Positions 51,919-61,357 of a DNA stretch of 64,000 nucleotides are shown here, piece after piece (position 1 is the stretch's first letter; each line of letters starts with the position of its first letter). The stretch spans positions 1 to 64,000 of the forward strand of contig CALODL010000001.1 in the NCBI GenBank assembly GCA_942492115.1, written 5' to 3'. The notes under the pieces are model-generated. The model had not been told where the DNA came from and ran no database searches. It was given only the letters and a program-made list of their open reading frames with translations. Source of the DNA: CALODL01 sp942492115. Lineage in GTDB: Bacteria > Planctomycetota > Phycisphaerae > UBA1845 > CAIVHJ01. Made by a program: the position numbers and the translations under genes.

Positions 51919-53763
51919 TTGCCTACAGTCGAGGACATCACGCGAGCGATAAGGGACGCGTCTGACATCGTTGATGTCGTCGGCCAGTACGTTAACCTCA
52001 AGCGGGGTGGCCGGGATCTCAAGGGTTTGTGCCCGTTCCACAAGGAAAAGTCGCCATCATTCCATGTGCGACCCGCTGAGCAGTACTTCAAGTGCTTCGG
52101 ATGTGGCGCGGGGGGTGACGTCTTCAATTTCATGCAGCAATATCACTCGATCGGGTTTGTCGAGGCCCGACAGATGCTCGCCGACCGCGCGGGCATCACA
52201 GTCGAAGCGGCCGACCGCCGGCGGGGTGGGGGGCGTTCCTCGCGGAGTGAGCTATTGCGCGTAAACCGTTGGGCACGAGACGTTTTCCGTTCGGTGCTTA
52301 CGAGCGACGAGGGTGCACAAGCCCGAGATTACCTGGCCAATCGGGGCATCGACGATGCGATGCAGGAGCAATTCGGTCTCGGCCTGGCCCCGGATAGCTT
52401 TGAATTCTTGCTGAAGACCGCCGGACGCAGCAAAGTGCCACATGAGCTGCTGGTCGCCACGGGGCTGGCCAAGGAGCGAAACACCGGAAATGGCCTGTAT
52501 GACGGCTTTCGCAACCGATTGATGTTTCCCATCCTCGATCCGGTCGGCCAGGTCGTCGGCTTTGGCGGCCGGGCGCTGGGCGACGATCCCGCGAAGTACA
52601 TCAATTCCCCGGAAAGCCCGCTGTTCAATAAACGCAAACTGCTATATGGAATCGATTTGTGTCGCGAAGGCTTTCATCGTGGCCGGGCCATTCTGGTCGA
52701 GGGTTACACGGATGTCATTCTGGCTCACAGCAAGGGTTTCAACGAGACCGTCGCCGCACTGGGAACGTCGCTGACCGACGAGCATGCCGAGGTTCTTGCG
52801 CGCTACGTCCCACGGGTCATTCTGGTGTTCGATGGTGACGAGGCCGGGGCTCGGGCTGCGGAGCGTGGATTGCACATCGCGTTGCGGTGCCAACTCGAGG
52901 TTTCGCTCGTGGCCCTGCCGGCGGGGCAGGATCCTTGTGATTATCTCATTAGCCAGGGAGCCGAAGCGTTCGAGGCAGCGTTGAACTCTGCACCCTCGGC
53001 GCTAGAATTCAAGTGGTCCCAGACGCTCCGCGGGCACCATCACGGTGGTTCGTCATCTGAAAAGCATCGTGCCGTGCAAGAGTTTGTGTCGTACGTCGGC
53101 GCATCTGCGGCCTATGGGGCGGTCGATGTCATTCAACGTGGCATCATCGTCAATCAACTCAGCAAGCTGTTGGGAGTCGGGAGGAAGGAGGTTCAATCCC
53201 TGCTGACGACAGCACAGCACCGGGTCGAACCCGGTCCATCTGAATCTGCCTCCATGGAGGCTCATTCGGCGTCACTATCACGCCCGCGAAGTTCTGAAGA
53301 GGCCGCATGTCTGGATCTTCTGGCTGCCTTGATTCGCCAGCCTGAAGTCTACCCGCGGGTGGTCGGGCATATGCCTCCGGCCGTGTTCTCGGATGATCGC
53401 GTGCGCGAGATCGCGGAGAAAGCGATGGCTCTTGCTGCGGTTGGCCACTTCTCGGCAGCAGATTTGCTGGACCATTTCGAGGATCCCCAGGACGCTTCCT
53501 GTGTCGTTGAGCTCCTCGAACGGGGCCGGTTCTGCGAGGCCGAGGCCCAGGTCGATGCCGCCCTCGAGCGGCTCGATGAATCCAAAAAACTGAAATTATC
53601 GTATGAGAAGAATCGTGAATTACGTGTTGCAAATAAGGCAGAGGATCGCGCCAAGTGCTTGGGTGACGTCTACGATGTAACGCGCGACTACGCAGAGGCA
53701 CCCAGATTCGCCGGTGTTGCAAAACTTGGAAAGACCGGCGGATTTGCAGGCAAGAAGGAATAG
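51919..53763 (+). CDS. dnaG: DNA primase
   Basis: A 614-residue primase that makes RNA primers for replication. The zinc-finger CHC2 ligands are C38, H41, C59 and C62 (GLCPFHKEKSPSFHV and FKCFGCGAGG). The TOPRIM core shows ILVEGYTDVILAHSKGFNET and VFDGDEAGARAAERGL. The C-terminal DnaB-binding region is helical and weakly conserved. I take the TTG at 51919 because it gives the normal family N-terminus (TVEDITRAIRDASDIVDVVG) and has GGGGAG about 11 bases before; the frame is open upstream to 51862. rpoD follows 14 bases later, the classic macromolecular-synthesis pair. Confidence 0.94.
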   Translation: MPTVEDITRAIRDASDIVDVVGQYVNLKRGGRDLKGLCPFHKEKSPSFHVRPAEQYFKCFGCGAGGDVFNFMQQYHSIGFVEARQMLADRAGITVEAADRRRGGGRSSRSELLRVNRWARDVFRSVLTSDEGAQARDYLANRGIDDAMQEQFGLGLAPDSFEFLLKTAGRSKVPHELLVATGLAKERNTGNGLYDGFRNRLMFPILDPVGQVVGFGGRALGDDPAKYINSPESPLFNKRKLLYGIDLCREGFHRGRAILVEGYTDVILAHSKGFNETVAALGTSLTDEHAEVLARYVPRVILVFDGDEAGARAAERGLHIALRCQLEVSLVALPAGQDPCDYLISQGAEAFEAALNSAPSALEFKWSQTLRGHHHGGSSSEKHRAVQEFVSYVGASAAYGAVDVIQRGIIVNQLSKLLGVGRKEVQSLLTTAQHRVEPGPSESASMEAHSASLSRPRSSEEAACLDLLAALIRQPEVYPRVVGHMPPAVFSDDRVREIAEKAMALAAVGHFSAADLLDHFEDPQDASCVVELLERGRFCEAEAQVDAALERLDESKKLKLSYEKNRELRVANKAEDRAKCLGDVYDVTRDYAEAPRFAGVAKLGKTGGFAGKKE

Positions 53764-53777
53764 GTCGGAGAACCAAT

Positions 53778-55490
53778 ATGGTCGACTTCTCGGATGTAGT
53801 TGAGATGGATCCAATCGAGGTAGCCGTAACGGGCCTCATCGAGAAGGGCAAGAAACAGGGCTTCCTCACCTGGGAAGAACTGAATCGTACGCTCCCGGAT
53901 GAAGCCATTTCGCCGGACAAGCTCGAGGTCGTGATGATGCGCCTCGAGGATGCCGGAATAGAAATGGTCGATGAGTCTGAAGCGCTCAAGCTGGACAGTA
54001 ACCACGATACGTCCCGTCGGGCGACACCGGATACTGAACGGCCAGCAAGTCAGGAGGAGCTGGCAGAGGAAGCGGCAGCGCGGCGGATTGACGATCCGGT
54101 GCGGATGTACCTGACTCAGATGGGTGAAATCCCTCTGTTGTCGCGTGACGAAGAAATCAACCTCGCAAAGAAGATTGAGCTGACCCGGATGGCGTTTCGC
54201 CAGAAGGTTCTCGAAAGCGATTACTGTGCAGGGCAAGCTGTGGATATTCTGCAGCAGGTCAAAGAAGGCACATTGCCTTTCGATCGCACGATGAAGATCT
54301 CGACTTCGGAGCACAGTGCCAAGAAGACCATCACTGAGCGTCTCGGCGGCAATCTCGAGACCGTCGAGAAACTACTCGAGCTCAATGACGGCGACTGGAC
54401 AAAGATGCACGAGGGGCGGACGACCGTCGCCTTTCGCAAGGAGTCACGGGACTCGATCAATCTCCGTCGCCGCAAGGTGTCCAAGTTGCTCGAGGAACTG
54501 TCGCTGCGCACCAGCCGCATTCAGCCGTTGATGAAGAAGCTCATTGGCCTGCAGCTCAAAATGCGTGAACTGGAAAAGCGCATCGCCCACGAATCGCGAA
54601 AAGTGACCGGCAACCCTGAAGACATTCAGGTCATGAAAGAGGAGCTTTCGGGTATCAAGTCGCTGGTTCTCGAAGAGCCGGATGAGCTCGAGGGCCGCCT
54701 GACGAATATTCGTCGTGTGTTCGGCGAGTACGAGGAAGCCAAGCGACGACTGTCGGGTGGTAACCTGCGTCTGGTCGTGTCGATCGCCAAGAAGTATCGC
54801 AACCGCGGCCTGTCGTTTCTCGACATCATTCAAGAGGGCAACACCGGCCTGATGCGTGCTGTCGACAAGTATGAATACAAGCGTGGCTATAAATTCAGTA
54901 CTTATGCGACGTGGTGGATCCGCCAGGCGATCACCCGTGCCATTGCCGATCACGCCCGGACGATTCGTATTCCGGTGCATATGATCGAGACCATGAGCAA
55001 GTTGCGCAACATCAGCAAGAAGCTCGAGCAGGAACTGCGACGCGAGCCGACCATTGAAGAAATCGCCAACGCCGCGGGCATGCCTGTGACCGAGGCCCGT
55101 CGGGTGCTCAAGATCTCGCGCCATCCGATCTCGCTCGATCGGCCTGTGGGCGAGAGCGAGGATTCGTACTTCAGCGATTTCATTGAAGATCAGGGCGCCG
55201 AGTCACCGGTTCATTCTGCCGGTAGCGAGATGCTCAAGGATCGTATCGAAGAGGTGCTCAAGACGCTGACCTACCGTGAACGCGAAATCATCAAGCTGCG
55301 TTACGGGATCGGCGATGGGTACACCTATACGCTCGAAGAGGTGGGTCGTATCTTCAAGGTGACCCGTGAGCGGGTTCGCCAGGTCGAGGCCAAGGCTATT
55401 CGCAAACTGCAGCACCCGGTGCGGGCGCGGAAGCTCGAAGGTTTCCTCGACGGCCACGTCAGGCCGGCCATGGAAGAGACCGTCGGCTGA
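53778..55490 (+). CDS. rpoD: Primary sigma factor (sigma-70)
   Basis: A 570-residue housekeeping sigma factor. Region 1.1 is near the N-terminus (about 10-60, VTGLIEKGKKQGFLTWEELN). Region 1.2 begins IDDPVRMYLTQMGEIPLLSR. Then comes a non-conserved insert of about 180 residues, and region 2 with NLRLVVSIAKKYRNRGLSFL and YATWWIRQAITRAIADHART, region 3, and region 4 with EEVGRIFKVTRERVRQVEAKAI. All are intact. It recognises -35 and -10 boxes like those at 51644. It is the second gene of the dnaG-rpoD unit and has a strong terminator right after it. Confidence 0.97.
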   Translation: MVDFSDVVEMDPIEVAVTGLIEKGKKQGFLTWEELNRTLPDEAISPDKLEVVMMRLEDAGIEMVDESEALKLDSNHDTSRRATPDTERPASQEELAEEAAARRIDDPVRMYLTQMGEIPLLSRDEEINLAKKIELTRMAFRQKVLESDYCAGQAVDILQQVKEGTLPFDRTMKISTSEHSAKKTITERLGGNLETVEKLLELNDGDWTKMHEGRTTVAFRKESRDSINLRRRKVSKLLEELSLRTSRIQPLMKKLIGLQLKMRELEKRIAHESRKVTGNPEDIQVMKEELSGIKSLVLEEPDELEGRLTNIRRVFGEYEEAKRRLSGGNLRLVVSIAKKYRNRGLSFLDIIQEGNTGLMRAVDKYEYKRGYKFSTYATWWIRQAITRAIADHARTIRIPVHMIETMSKLRNISKKLEQELRREPTIEEIANAAGMPVTEARRVLKISRHPISLDRPVGESEDSYFSDFIEDQGAESPVHSAGSEMLKDRIEEVLKTLTYREREIIKLRYGIGDGYTYTLEEVGRIFKVTRERVRQVEAKAIRKLQHPVRARKLEGFLDGHVRPAMEETVG

Positions 55491-55519
55491 TTTGAAACTA
55501 ATGAATACGAAGATCTAAT

Positions 55520-55551
55520 GAGTCCCGAACGGAAGTTCGGGACTCTTTTTT
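55520..55551 (+). terminator. Rho-independent terminator of dnaG-rpoD
   Basis: GAGTCCCGAAC (55520-55530), a 4-base loop and GTTCGGGACTC (55535-55545) form a perfect 11-base stem, followed by six T (55546-55551). It lies about 30 bases past the rpoD stop. Confidence 0.95.
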
Positions 55552-55659
55552 GTGCCTCCTCAGCAGAATCTGTGGTCGAGTTCTGTCTGCTGAAGGACTT
55601 CTTCTACGCCCGTGGCGCGTCTCGTCCCCGCAGAAGCGTGTAACCCGGGCAAACGCAGG

Positions 55660-55875
55660 TCAGAATCGATTGAGGACCTCTTTGGCCTTTTCGAGGTTTT
55701 CCTCGTGAACCAGCACGGTCACGCCACCTGGGGCTTCGGCGCGGAGACCACTGGTCAGGCCACCAACCATTTGAGCGGTGATTCCTTCGGCATCGAGGGT
55801 CGCGATGAGGATTGCGGCTTCGGACTCGGTGGCACAGGTGGTCAACTCGACCGGACGCTTGGGGTCTTGACTCAT
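55660..55875 (-). CDS. DUF2007 putative signal-transducing protein
   Basis: A 71-residue protein of the DUF2007 family, a PII-like small ferredoxin fold. The strand-helix-strand pattern ELTTCATESEAAILIATLD, GITAQMVGG and VTVLVHEENLEKAKEVLNRF is typical. Its ATG at 55875 is directly next to the stop codon of the upstream zinc-ribbon membrane protein (TGA-ATG), so translation is coupled. A regulatory or ligand-sensing role is suggested for the family but not proven. Confidence 0.8.
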   Translation of the reverse strand: MSQDPKRPVELTTCATESEAAILIATLDAEGITAQMVGGLTSGLRAEAPGGVTVLVHEENLEKAKEVLNRF

Positions 55876-56709
55876 TCAGTTCTCCTCCACACAGGGTTGG
55901 GCCGAGTATACCCCATTGGGTGACCGATGCAGGACGGGCGGTCCCGGGGCCGCGGTGCCGCATTCCGGGCAGCGACCTGACACCAGTCCGGTTAGCTCGT
56001 AGCCACAGAGCATGCACAGTCGCTCTTCCAGGTCCCGGAGGCGGATGTGGATCGTGAGCAGCTGGATCAGGGTCTGGCCGTTGGACGCACGGGACCGGAT
56101 CCGCGCTTCGGCAAACGCTGCGCCGCTCAAGAGAATTGCCGCTCCCAGTGACAACCACAAACCGTAGTAGATGGGCGAGGTGACCCACGAGGCGAACCAG
56201 ATGACGCAGCACACGGCGGCGTACCACCGGGCGCACAGCCTGCCGGGGGCACCCTTGAACAGACAGCGCATCAGGTAAACTGCCGAAAACAGACTCAGCA
56301 GGAGCCAGAAGACGATATCGGGGCGATGGTCATCGAAGAATACACTGACCAGAAGCCAAATATGGACACCCGCCGCGGACAACGCAGCGTAATACGTGAG
56401 GCAGCGCCCCATGCGTAGCTCGCCTGCCGCCGTCCACTTCCCGAGGCTCCGCAGGGTGATCGTCGCGATGAGCGTCCCCAGGACATACGGGGTCGATATG
56501 AGCACCCAGAACAGGGCTTCGAGGCTGGCAGGCTCATCGAACAGGACACCAGCGAGGGTCGTAGCGGGGATGATAGGCTGCTTACAGCCGCTGACGGCCG
56601 GCATGACGAATGTGCTGGCCAGGACCAATCCGGCCGCGGCTGCGATTGTGCGGCAGCGGCGGACGGCGCGGGCGGCCGCGACAGAGGAATAACGATCCGT
56701 TTCATGCAT
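55876..56709 (-). CDS. Multi-helix membrane protein with C-terminal zinc ribbon
   Basis: A 277-residue product with an initial signal-like helix (TIAAAAGLVLASTFVMPAVSG, ending in Cys so possibly a lipobox), then about five membrane helices (for example FWVLISTPYVLGTLIATITL and WLLLSLFSAVYLMRCLFKG), and finally a cytoplasmic zinc ribbon (CMLCGYELTGLVSGRCPECG, near 233-252). It ends in a short tail. This is the third zinc-ribbon membrane protein in the window with the same C-x2-C-GY-x-L pattern. It is coupled to the DUF2007 gene and divergent from lepA. Function unknown. Confidence 0.72.
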   Translation of the reverse strand: MHETDRYSSVAAARAVRRCRTIAAAAGLVLASTFVMPAVSGCKQPIIPATTLAGVLFDEPASLEALFWVLISTPYVLGTLIATITLRSLGKWTAAGELRMGRCLTYYAALSAAGVHIWLLVSVFFDDHRPDIVFWLLLSLFSAVYLMRCLFKGAPGRLCARWYAAVCCVIWFASWVTSPIYYGLWLSLGAAILLSGAAFAEARIRSRASNGQTLIQLLTIHIRLRDLEERLCMLCGYELTGLVSGRCPECGTAAPGPPVLHRSPNGVYSAQPCVEEN

Positions 56710-56787
56710 TGGGACTCCGCTCGGCTTCTACTATGATACGTGATTCCCGCCGCTCGGCTGCGGCCATAACACGATCGAAACAGAGTT

Positions 56788-58587
56788 ATGTCAGTCCACG
56801 AATATATCCGTAACTTCAGCATCATCGCCCACATCGACCACGGCAAATCGACCCTTGCTGATCGATTTCTGCTGGCTTCCGGGGCTATCACCGAGCGCGA
56901 GATGCGTGAGCAGTTCCTCGATGATATGGACCTCGAACGCGAGATGGGTATTACGATCAAGGCCAACCGCGCAACCATTGAATACAAGCGTGGCAGTCAG
57001 GTTTATATGCTCAACCTGCTCGACACACCGGGTCACGTGGACTTTCACTACGAAGTTTCACGCGCTCTGGCTGCTTGCGAAGGCGTGCTGCTGCTGGTCG
57101 ATGCGGCCCAGGGGGCCCAGGCTCAAACAATCGCCAACGCTTACCTGGCCATCGAGGGTGACAAGATCATCATTCCAGTCATCAACAAGATCGACCTTCC
57201 AACGGCTCATCCCGAGGACGTGGCCCTCGAACTCGAGCAAATCCTCGGCATCCCTGCCGACGAAGCCGTTTTCGTATCGGCTAAGACCGGGCAGGGCTTG
57301 GATGAACTCTACGAGGCGATCGTCGAACGCATTCCGCCTCCGGTGGGTGATCCTGACGCGCCACTCAAAGCGTTGATCTACGATGCCAAGCCTGATCCGC
57401 ATCGCGGGGTCATCGTGCATCTGCGAGTCGTCGATGGCGTGGTCAAGGTCGGTGAGAAGGTTGATTTCATGGGTGTGGGGCGATCGCACCAGGTGACCGA
57501 GTTGGGCAAGTTCACCCCCAAACCCAAACAGGTCAAAACATTGGCGGCCGGTGAAGTCGGCTACCTCGTGGGCTCGATCAAGAACCTCGCTGATGTCAAC
57601 ATCGGTGATACCGTTACGCTCAGCAGCAACCGGGTCGCCAAGCCGTTGCCGGGATATCGCCCGCCTCAGCAAATGGTGTTCTGTGATTTTTATCCCGGGC
57701 CCAGTACGCAGACCGATCAGTTGCGCGAAGCCCTCGAGAAGCTCTGGCTGAACGATTGTTCGTTCACCTATCAACCGGCGACCTCTGATGCCCTGGGTAT
57801 CGGGTTTCGCTGTGGGTTCCTGGGCTTGCTGCACATGAAGATCATTCAGGAGCGCCTCGAACGCGAAAGCGATATCAGCGTCGTTCAGACCGCCCCGACG
57901 GTCACCTTCGAGGTCACCATGACCGACGGGACCATCGAGCACATCGAGTCGCCGAGCGAGTTGCCAGACATCAGCAAGATCCGGGATATCGGCGAGCCGA
58001 TCGTCAATTGCAATGTCATCATTCCGGCTGAGTTCGTCGGAAACCTGATGAAGCTGGCCATGGATCGCCGCGGGACCCAGAAAAGGCAGGAATATATTTC
58101 CCCGACACGCATCATGATGACCTACGAATTTCCGCTTTCCGAAATCATCTACGACTTCTACGACAAGCTGAAGAGCATCTCCAAGGGCTATGGCACCATG
58201 GATTACGAAATGACGGGCTTCCGTACGGATCGCCTGGTCAAGCTCGACATCCTGGTCAACACGATTCCGGTCGATGCTCTGTCAGTCATCGTGCATCGGG
58301 ATAAAGCCGAAATTCGCGGCCGCCGCCTCATTGGTCGGTTGCGCAAGCAGATTGCCCGTCATCAATTCGAAATCCCCCTGCAGGCTGCGATCGGTGGCAA
58401 GATCATTGCTCGCGAGACAATCAAGGCCTTCCGCAAAGACGTGACGGCAAAGTGCTACGGTGGTGATGTGAGTCGCAAGCGCAAACTGCTCGAGAAACAG
58501 AAAGAGGGCAAGCGGCGCATGAAGACCGTGGGCAGCGTGGAGATTCCCCAGGAAGCATTCATGTCGGTTCTGGATCCGGGCGACTAG
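56788..58587 (+). CDS. lepA: Elongation factor 4
   Basis: A 599-residue translational GTPase. The P-loop is IAHIDHGKSTLADRF (13-27), with DTPGHVDF and NKIDLP completing the G motifs. The EF-Tu-like domain II and the LepA-specific C-terminal domain (YGGDVSRKRKLLEKQKEGKR) are present. LepA aids ribosome function and initiation or back-translocation under stress. The length is the normal 600 residues. The ATG at 56788 is the family start. It lies between the divergent zinc-ribbon membrane protein and the convergent DUF1573 gene (51 bases away). Confidence 0.98.
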   Translation: MSVHEYIRNFSIIAHIDHGKSTLADRFLLASGAITEREMREQFLDDMDLEREMGITIKANRATIEYKRGSQVYMLNLLDTPGHVDFHYEVSRALAACEGVLLLVDAAQGAQAQTIANAYLAIEGDKIIIPVINKIDLPTAHPEDVALELEQILGIPADEAVFVSAKTGQGLDELYEAIVERIPPPVGDPDAPLKALIYDAKPDPHRGVIVHLRVVDGVVKVGEKVDFMGVGRSHQVTELGKFTPKPKQVKTLAAGEVGYLVGSIKNLADVNIGDTVTLSSNRVAKPLPGYRPPQQMVFCDFYPGPSTQTDQLREALEKLWLNDCSFTYQPATSDALGIGFRCGFLGLLHMKIIQERLERESDISVVQTAPTVTFEVTMTDGTIEHIESPSELPDISKIRDIGEPIVNCNVIIPAEFVGNLMKLAMDRRGTQKRQEYISPTRIMMTYEFPLSEIIYDFYDKLKSISKGYGTMDYEMTGFRTDRLVKLDILVNTIPVDALSVIVHRDKAEIRGRRLIGRLRKQIARHQFEIPLQAAIGGKIIARETIKAFRKDVTAKCYGGDVSRKRKLLEKQKEGKRRMKTVGSVEIPQEAFMSVLDPGD

Positions 58588-58638
58588 GACGAGCGCTGAC
58601 CAGCAGCTGAGCTCTATTGCCCGGGCAGCAAGGGCACG

Positions 58639-60228
58639 TTACTCCCCACTCCGCAAGCATTTCTCTATTGCAACGCGTAAGTCGCCGACGGTGAATGCGT
58701 CTGGTCTCGAGCGGTTTTCCCAAATCTGGCCGCCGTGATACTGCATGATGGTTCCCGTGGAGTCGATCACGAACACGGCCGGGAATATCTGCACATTGAA
58801 ACGCGAACTTCCGATTGCCTGCTGGGGATCGAAATGGTGGTCAAACGTGATGCCGGTTTGCACAATCTTGCCGGTGCTTTCTTCGCGGGTAAACAGGCGC
58901 TTGCTACCGCTCGAGGACCCCGTGCCGCTGGCGTGGGGGCGTTGATCCATGTTGATCACGACGAAGCGGACGCCACGATCCTTGAAATCCTTGTGCAGGG
59001 GCTCGAGCAGGGCCAATGATGCATTTGCGATCGGATTCCAGCTTGTGTGAAAGAACAGGACCAGTGGGCCGTCGAGTTGCGAGGTATCGATGCGGTTGCC
59101 CTGGGCGGTCTCGAACGCGACCTGCGGCGCCGGTTTTCCAACGAGCTTTTCCGCCGCGTTCAGCTTGCGAGATGTACTGCGTATCGGGATCGTGACGATC
59201 GGCGTGTTTGGATCGCTGGTCTTCAGTGTCACGGCCTGTCCGATGGGGTTCGTGCGGAAGTTCGCGGGCAGCGTGATCGTGATATCGTGGCCTTCGCCGG
59301 TCGCCATGGGACGGGTGTCGACCTTGATACGCGCATCGTCGGTCGAGGCTTCGAGAATATCGATCGGCGTATTACCGTAATTGATCAACTGGAATGGGTG
59401 TGTGGTCACCTGTGGTTGTGGGCGGCGAACGATGAGTTCCCGCTGAGGCTTGAGTGTCAGGCGGGCCAGGGCGTTTGCCGTGACGGCCACCAGGACTTTG
59501 GGTTGTTGCGGTACGTTGGTCAGCAGTGTGAAAGTACCACGATGGCGCCCGGCGCTGTATGGGGGCATCGTCTCAACAACGAGTTGGTATTTGTGACCGA
59601 TCTCCACCTCGCGTAACTCGGCATTGAAGATGTCGTCGTGGGCCCGTTCGATGGTCAGCTGGAGTGGCACGTCACTGAGGTTGGTGATCTCGAACTTACG
59701 GGTTAGTTCTTCGTGCGGTTTGATCTCTTTGAAATTGATCGAACGCGGTTCGACGTCCACGAAATGCTTGATCCGTCCGGTGATAGTCAATGCCATCTTG
59801 CGCCGCTCCGGATCGTTGCTGGTCACTTTGACTTCTTTACGGAAGTAGCCCTTGGATAGCTTGCTCGAGCTGAGCGTGGCCTTGATTTCGCCCACACCGC
59901 CGGCAGGGATGGACTTGTCGAATTCGGCGACCGTGCAGCCGCATGATGGCTTGACACTGATCATCTGTAACGGTGCATCGCCCTCGTTATGTACCTTGAA
60001 GATGTGTTGCACTTCACTGCCGTACCATACCTCGCCGAAATTATGCTCGAGTTCCGGGATGACGATGCGTGGGCGTGGTGTGCTGGGGCCGTGGCGTGGC
60101 AGCTGCTCATCGGGGTGCGTCCCGTGCTTGTGGCCGTCATGATCGTGCTGTTGCCCGGCTGCAGGCTGAGTCAGGGCGCATGCCAGCACCAGGCCCACGG
60201 ATAACAGTTTATTGGCGACTCGAGGCAT
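58639..60228 (-). CDS. DUF1573 protein with a redoxin-like domain lacking cysteines
   Basis: A 529-residue exported protein. After the signal peptide (VGLVLACALTQPAAG) is a His-rich stretch (HDHDGHKHGTH, 28-38), a possible metal site. Residues 57-350 contain Ig-like repeats; the first is a DUF1573 domain (NFGEVWYGSEVQHIFKVHNE and SCGCTV at 95-100). From about 362 a thioredoxin/redoxin fold is recognisable (KPAPQVAFETAQGNRIDTS, VLFFHTSWNPIANASLAL, FPAVFVIDSTGTIMQYHGG). The usual W-C-x-x-C is W-N-P-I-A, so it cannot do thiol redox chemistry. A binding or scaffold role in the periplasm is likely. Confidence 0.82.
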   Translation of the reverse strand: MPRVANKLLSVGLVLACALTQPAAGQQHDHDGHKHGTHPDEQLPRHGPSTPRPRIVIPELEHNFGEVWYGSEVQHIFKVHNEGDAPLQMISVKPSCGCTVAEFDKSIPAGGVGEIKATLSSSKLSKGYFRKEVKVTSNDPERRKMALTITGRIKHFVDVEPRSINFKEIKPHEELTRKFEITNLSDVPLQLTIERAHDDIFNAELREVEIGHKYQLVVETMPPYSAGRHRGTFTLLTNVPQQPKVLVAVTANALARLTLKPQRELIVRRPQPQVTTHPFQLINYGNTPIDILEASTDDARIKVDTRPMATGEGHDITITLPANFRTNPIGQAVTLKTSDPNTPIVTIPIRSTSRKLNAAEKLVGKPAPQVAFETAQGNRIDTSQLDGPLVLFFHTSWNPIANASLALLEPLHKDFKDRGVRFVVINMDQRPHASGTGSSSGSKRLFTREESTGKIVQTGITFDHHFDPQQAIGSSRFNVQIFPAVFVIDSTGTIMQYHGGQIWENRSRPDAFTVGDLRVAIEKCLRSGE

Positions 60229-60418
60229 CGATTCTTCTCCTGGAGCTTCTTCGGGAGGCGCGGTCCGGGCCGCATCTCATGTCAGCTGAACTCGAGACAA
60301 GTCTTCGCGTGAATCAGTATTACTATCATAGGGCGCCCCAAGTGGGCGGTGGGCCCTATCGGACCCCCGTTGGCCCTGCATGCCTTCTTGGGCGGGTGAT
60401 GCGGACGGCTGACCGAAA

Positions 60419-61261
60419 TCATCGAATGAAATCGATGTTACCGGCATCAGGGACCATGCCGATTTCGTGTCCGCGGCGCAGCAGTTCGCGCACCGCTTCC
60501 CGCCCACGATCCCCGTAGTCCAGCGTCCACTGGTTGACATACATACCAACGAAGCGATCCGCCAGATCGACGCCCATGTCCCGGGCGAAGCCCAAAGAGT
60601 ACTCAACGGCCTCCTGGCGATGCGCCAGACCGAACTCAATACTGTGGTGCAGGACGGCTGCAATAGTCGTCAGGTTGTCCGAGCCAAGATCGCGGCGAAT
60701 GACGTTGCCGCCAAGGGGCAGGGGAAGGCCGGTGTCCTCCAGCCACTGCTTGCCGAGATCGACGACCAACTGGAGATTCTGGTTGCCATAAGTCAATTGT
60801 CCTTCATGAATGATCAACCCGGCATCACACTGGCCCTCCGCGACGCGCGGAATGATCTCGTCGAACGGGCAGCACTCATGCTCGAATGTGCCACGACCGA
60901 GAAGCAGGTTGAGTGCGAGGAAGGCGGTGGTCTTCTCGCCGGGGATCAAGATACGTTTGCCTTTGAGCTGGTCGATACTCAGCGTATCCCGGGCGACGAC
61001 CATGGGACCATAACCATCGCCCATGCTCGATCCACAATTGAGCAGGGCATAACGATCCATGACATAGGGGTACGCGTGAATGCTGATCGCCGAGATGTGC
61101 AGTTCGCCACGCATGGCCCGCTCATTCAGCGATTGGATGTCCTCGAGCATGTGCTCGAATTGCCAGCCCTCTGTGGGAATGAGATCCTTCGCCAGGGCGT
61201 AAAACATAAAGGCGTCATCGGGATCCGGGCTGTGGCCCAGGAGGAGCGTCGGTCTGTTCAT
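60419..61261 (-). CDS. mqnD: MqnA/MqnD-family menaquinone biosynthesis enzyme, probably 1,4-dihydroxy-6-naphthoate synthase
   Basis: A 280-residue periplasmic-binding-protein-like fold protein of the VitK2_biosynth family (PF02621). LLLGHSPDPDDAFMFYALAK at the start is the MqnD signature, and GKRILIPGEKTTAFLALNLLL, CDAGLIIHEGQLTYGNQN and PLPLGGNVIRRDLG agree with MqnD more than MqnA. MqnD acts late in the futalosine route, cleaving cyclic dehypoxanthine futalosine to dihydroxynaphthoate. I begin at the ATG at 61261 with GAGGA upstream; a longer frame to 62005 is antisense to the FHA gene. The amidohydrolase at 48577 may be a pathway partner. Confidence 0.85.
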   Translation of the reverse strand: MNRPTLLLGHSPDPDDAFMFYALAKDLIPTEGWQFEHMLEDIQSLNERAMRGELHISAISIHAYPYVMDRYALLNCGSSMGDGYGPMVVARDTLSIDQLKGKRILIPGEKTTAFLALNLLLGRGTFEHECCPFDEIIPRVAEGQCDAGLIIHEGQLTYGNQNLQLVVDLGKQWLEDTGLPLPLGGNVIRRDLGSDNLTTIAAVLHHSIEFGLAHRQEAVEYSLGFARDMGVDLADRFVGMYVNQWTLDYGDRGREAVRELLRRGHEIGMVPDAGNIDFIR

Positions 61262-61280
61262 GGTGTCCTCATTGTCGTAT

Positions 61281-61307
61281 TTGAGTCTCTCACAGGGCTG
61301 ATATAAT
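61281..61307 (+). promoter_or_regulatory. Candidate promoter of the FHA-domain gene
   Basis: TATAAT is at 61302-61307, with TTGAGT at 61281-61286 (15-base spacing, a little short). It is about 50 bases before the start codon at 61358. Confidence 0.4.
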
Positions 61308-61357
61308 ACAAAGTATAGCGAGCAACTCACGTCTGCCTTTACGAAAGCGGTATCGAG

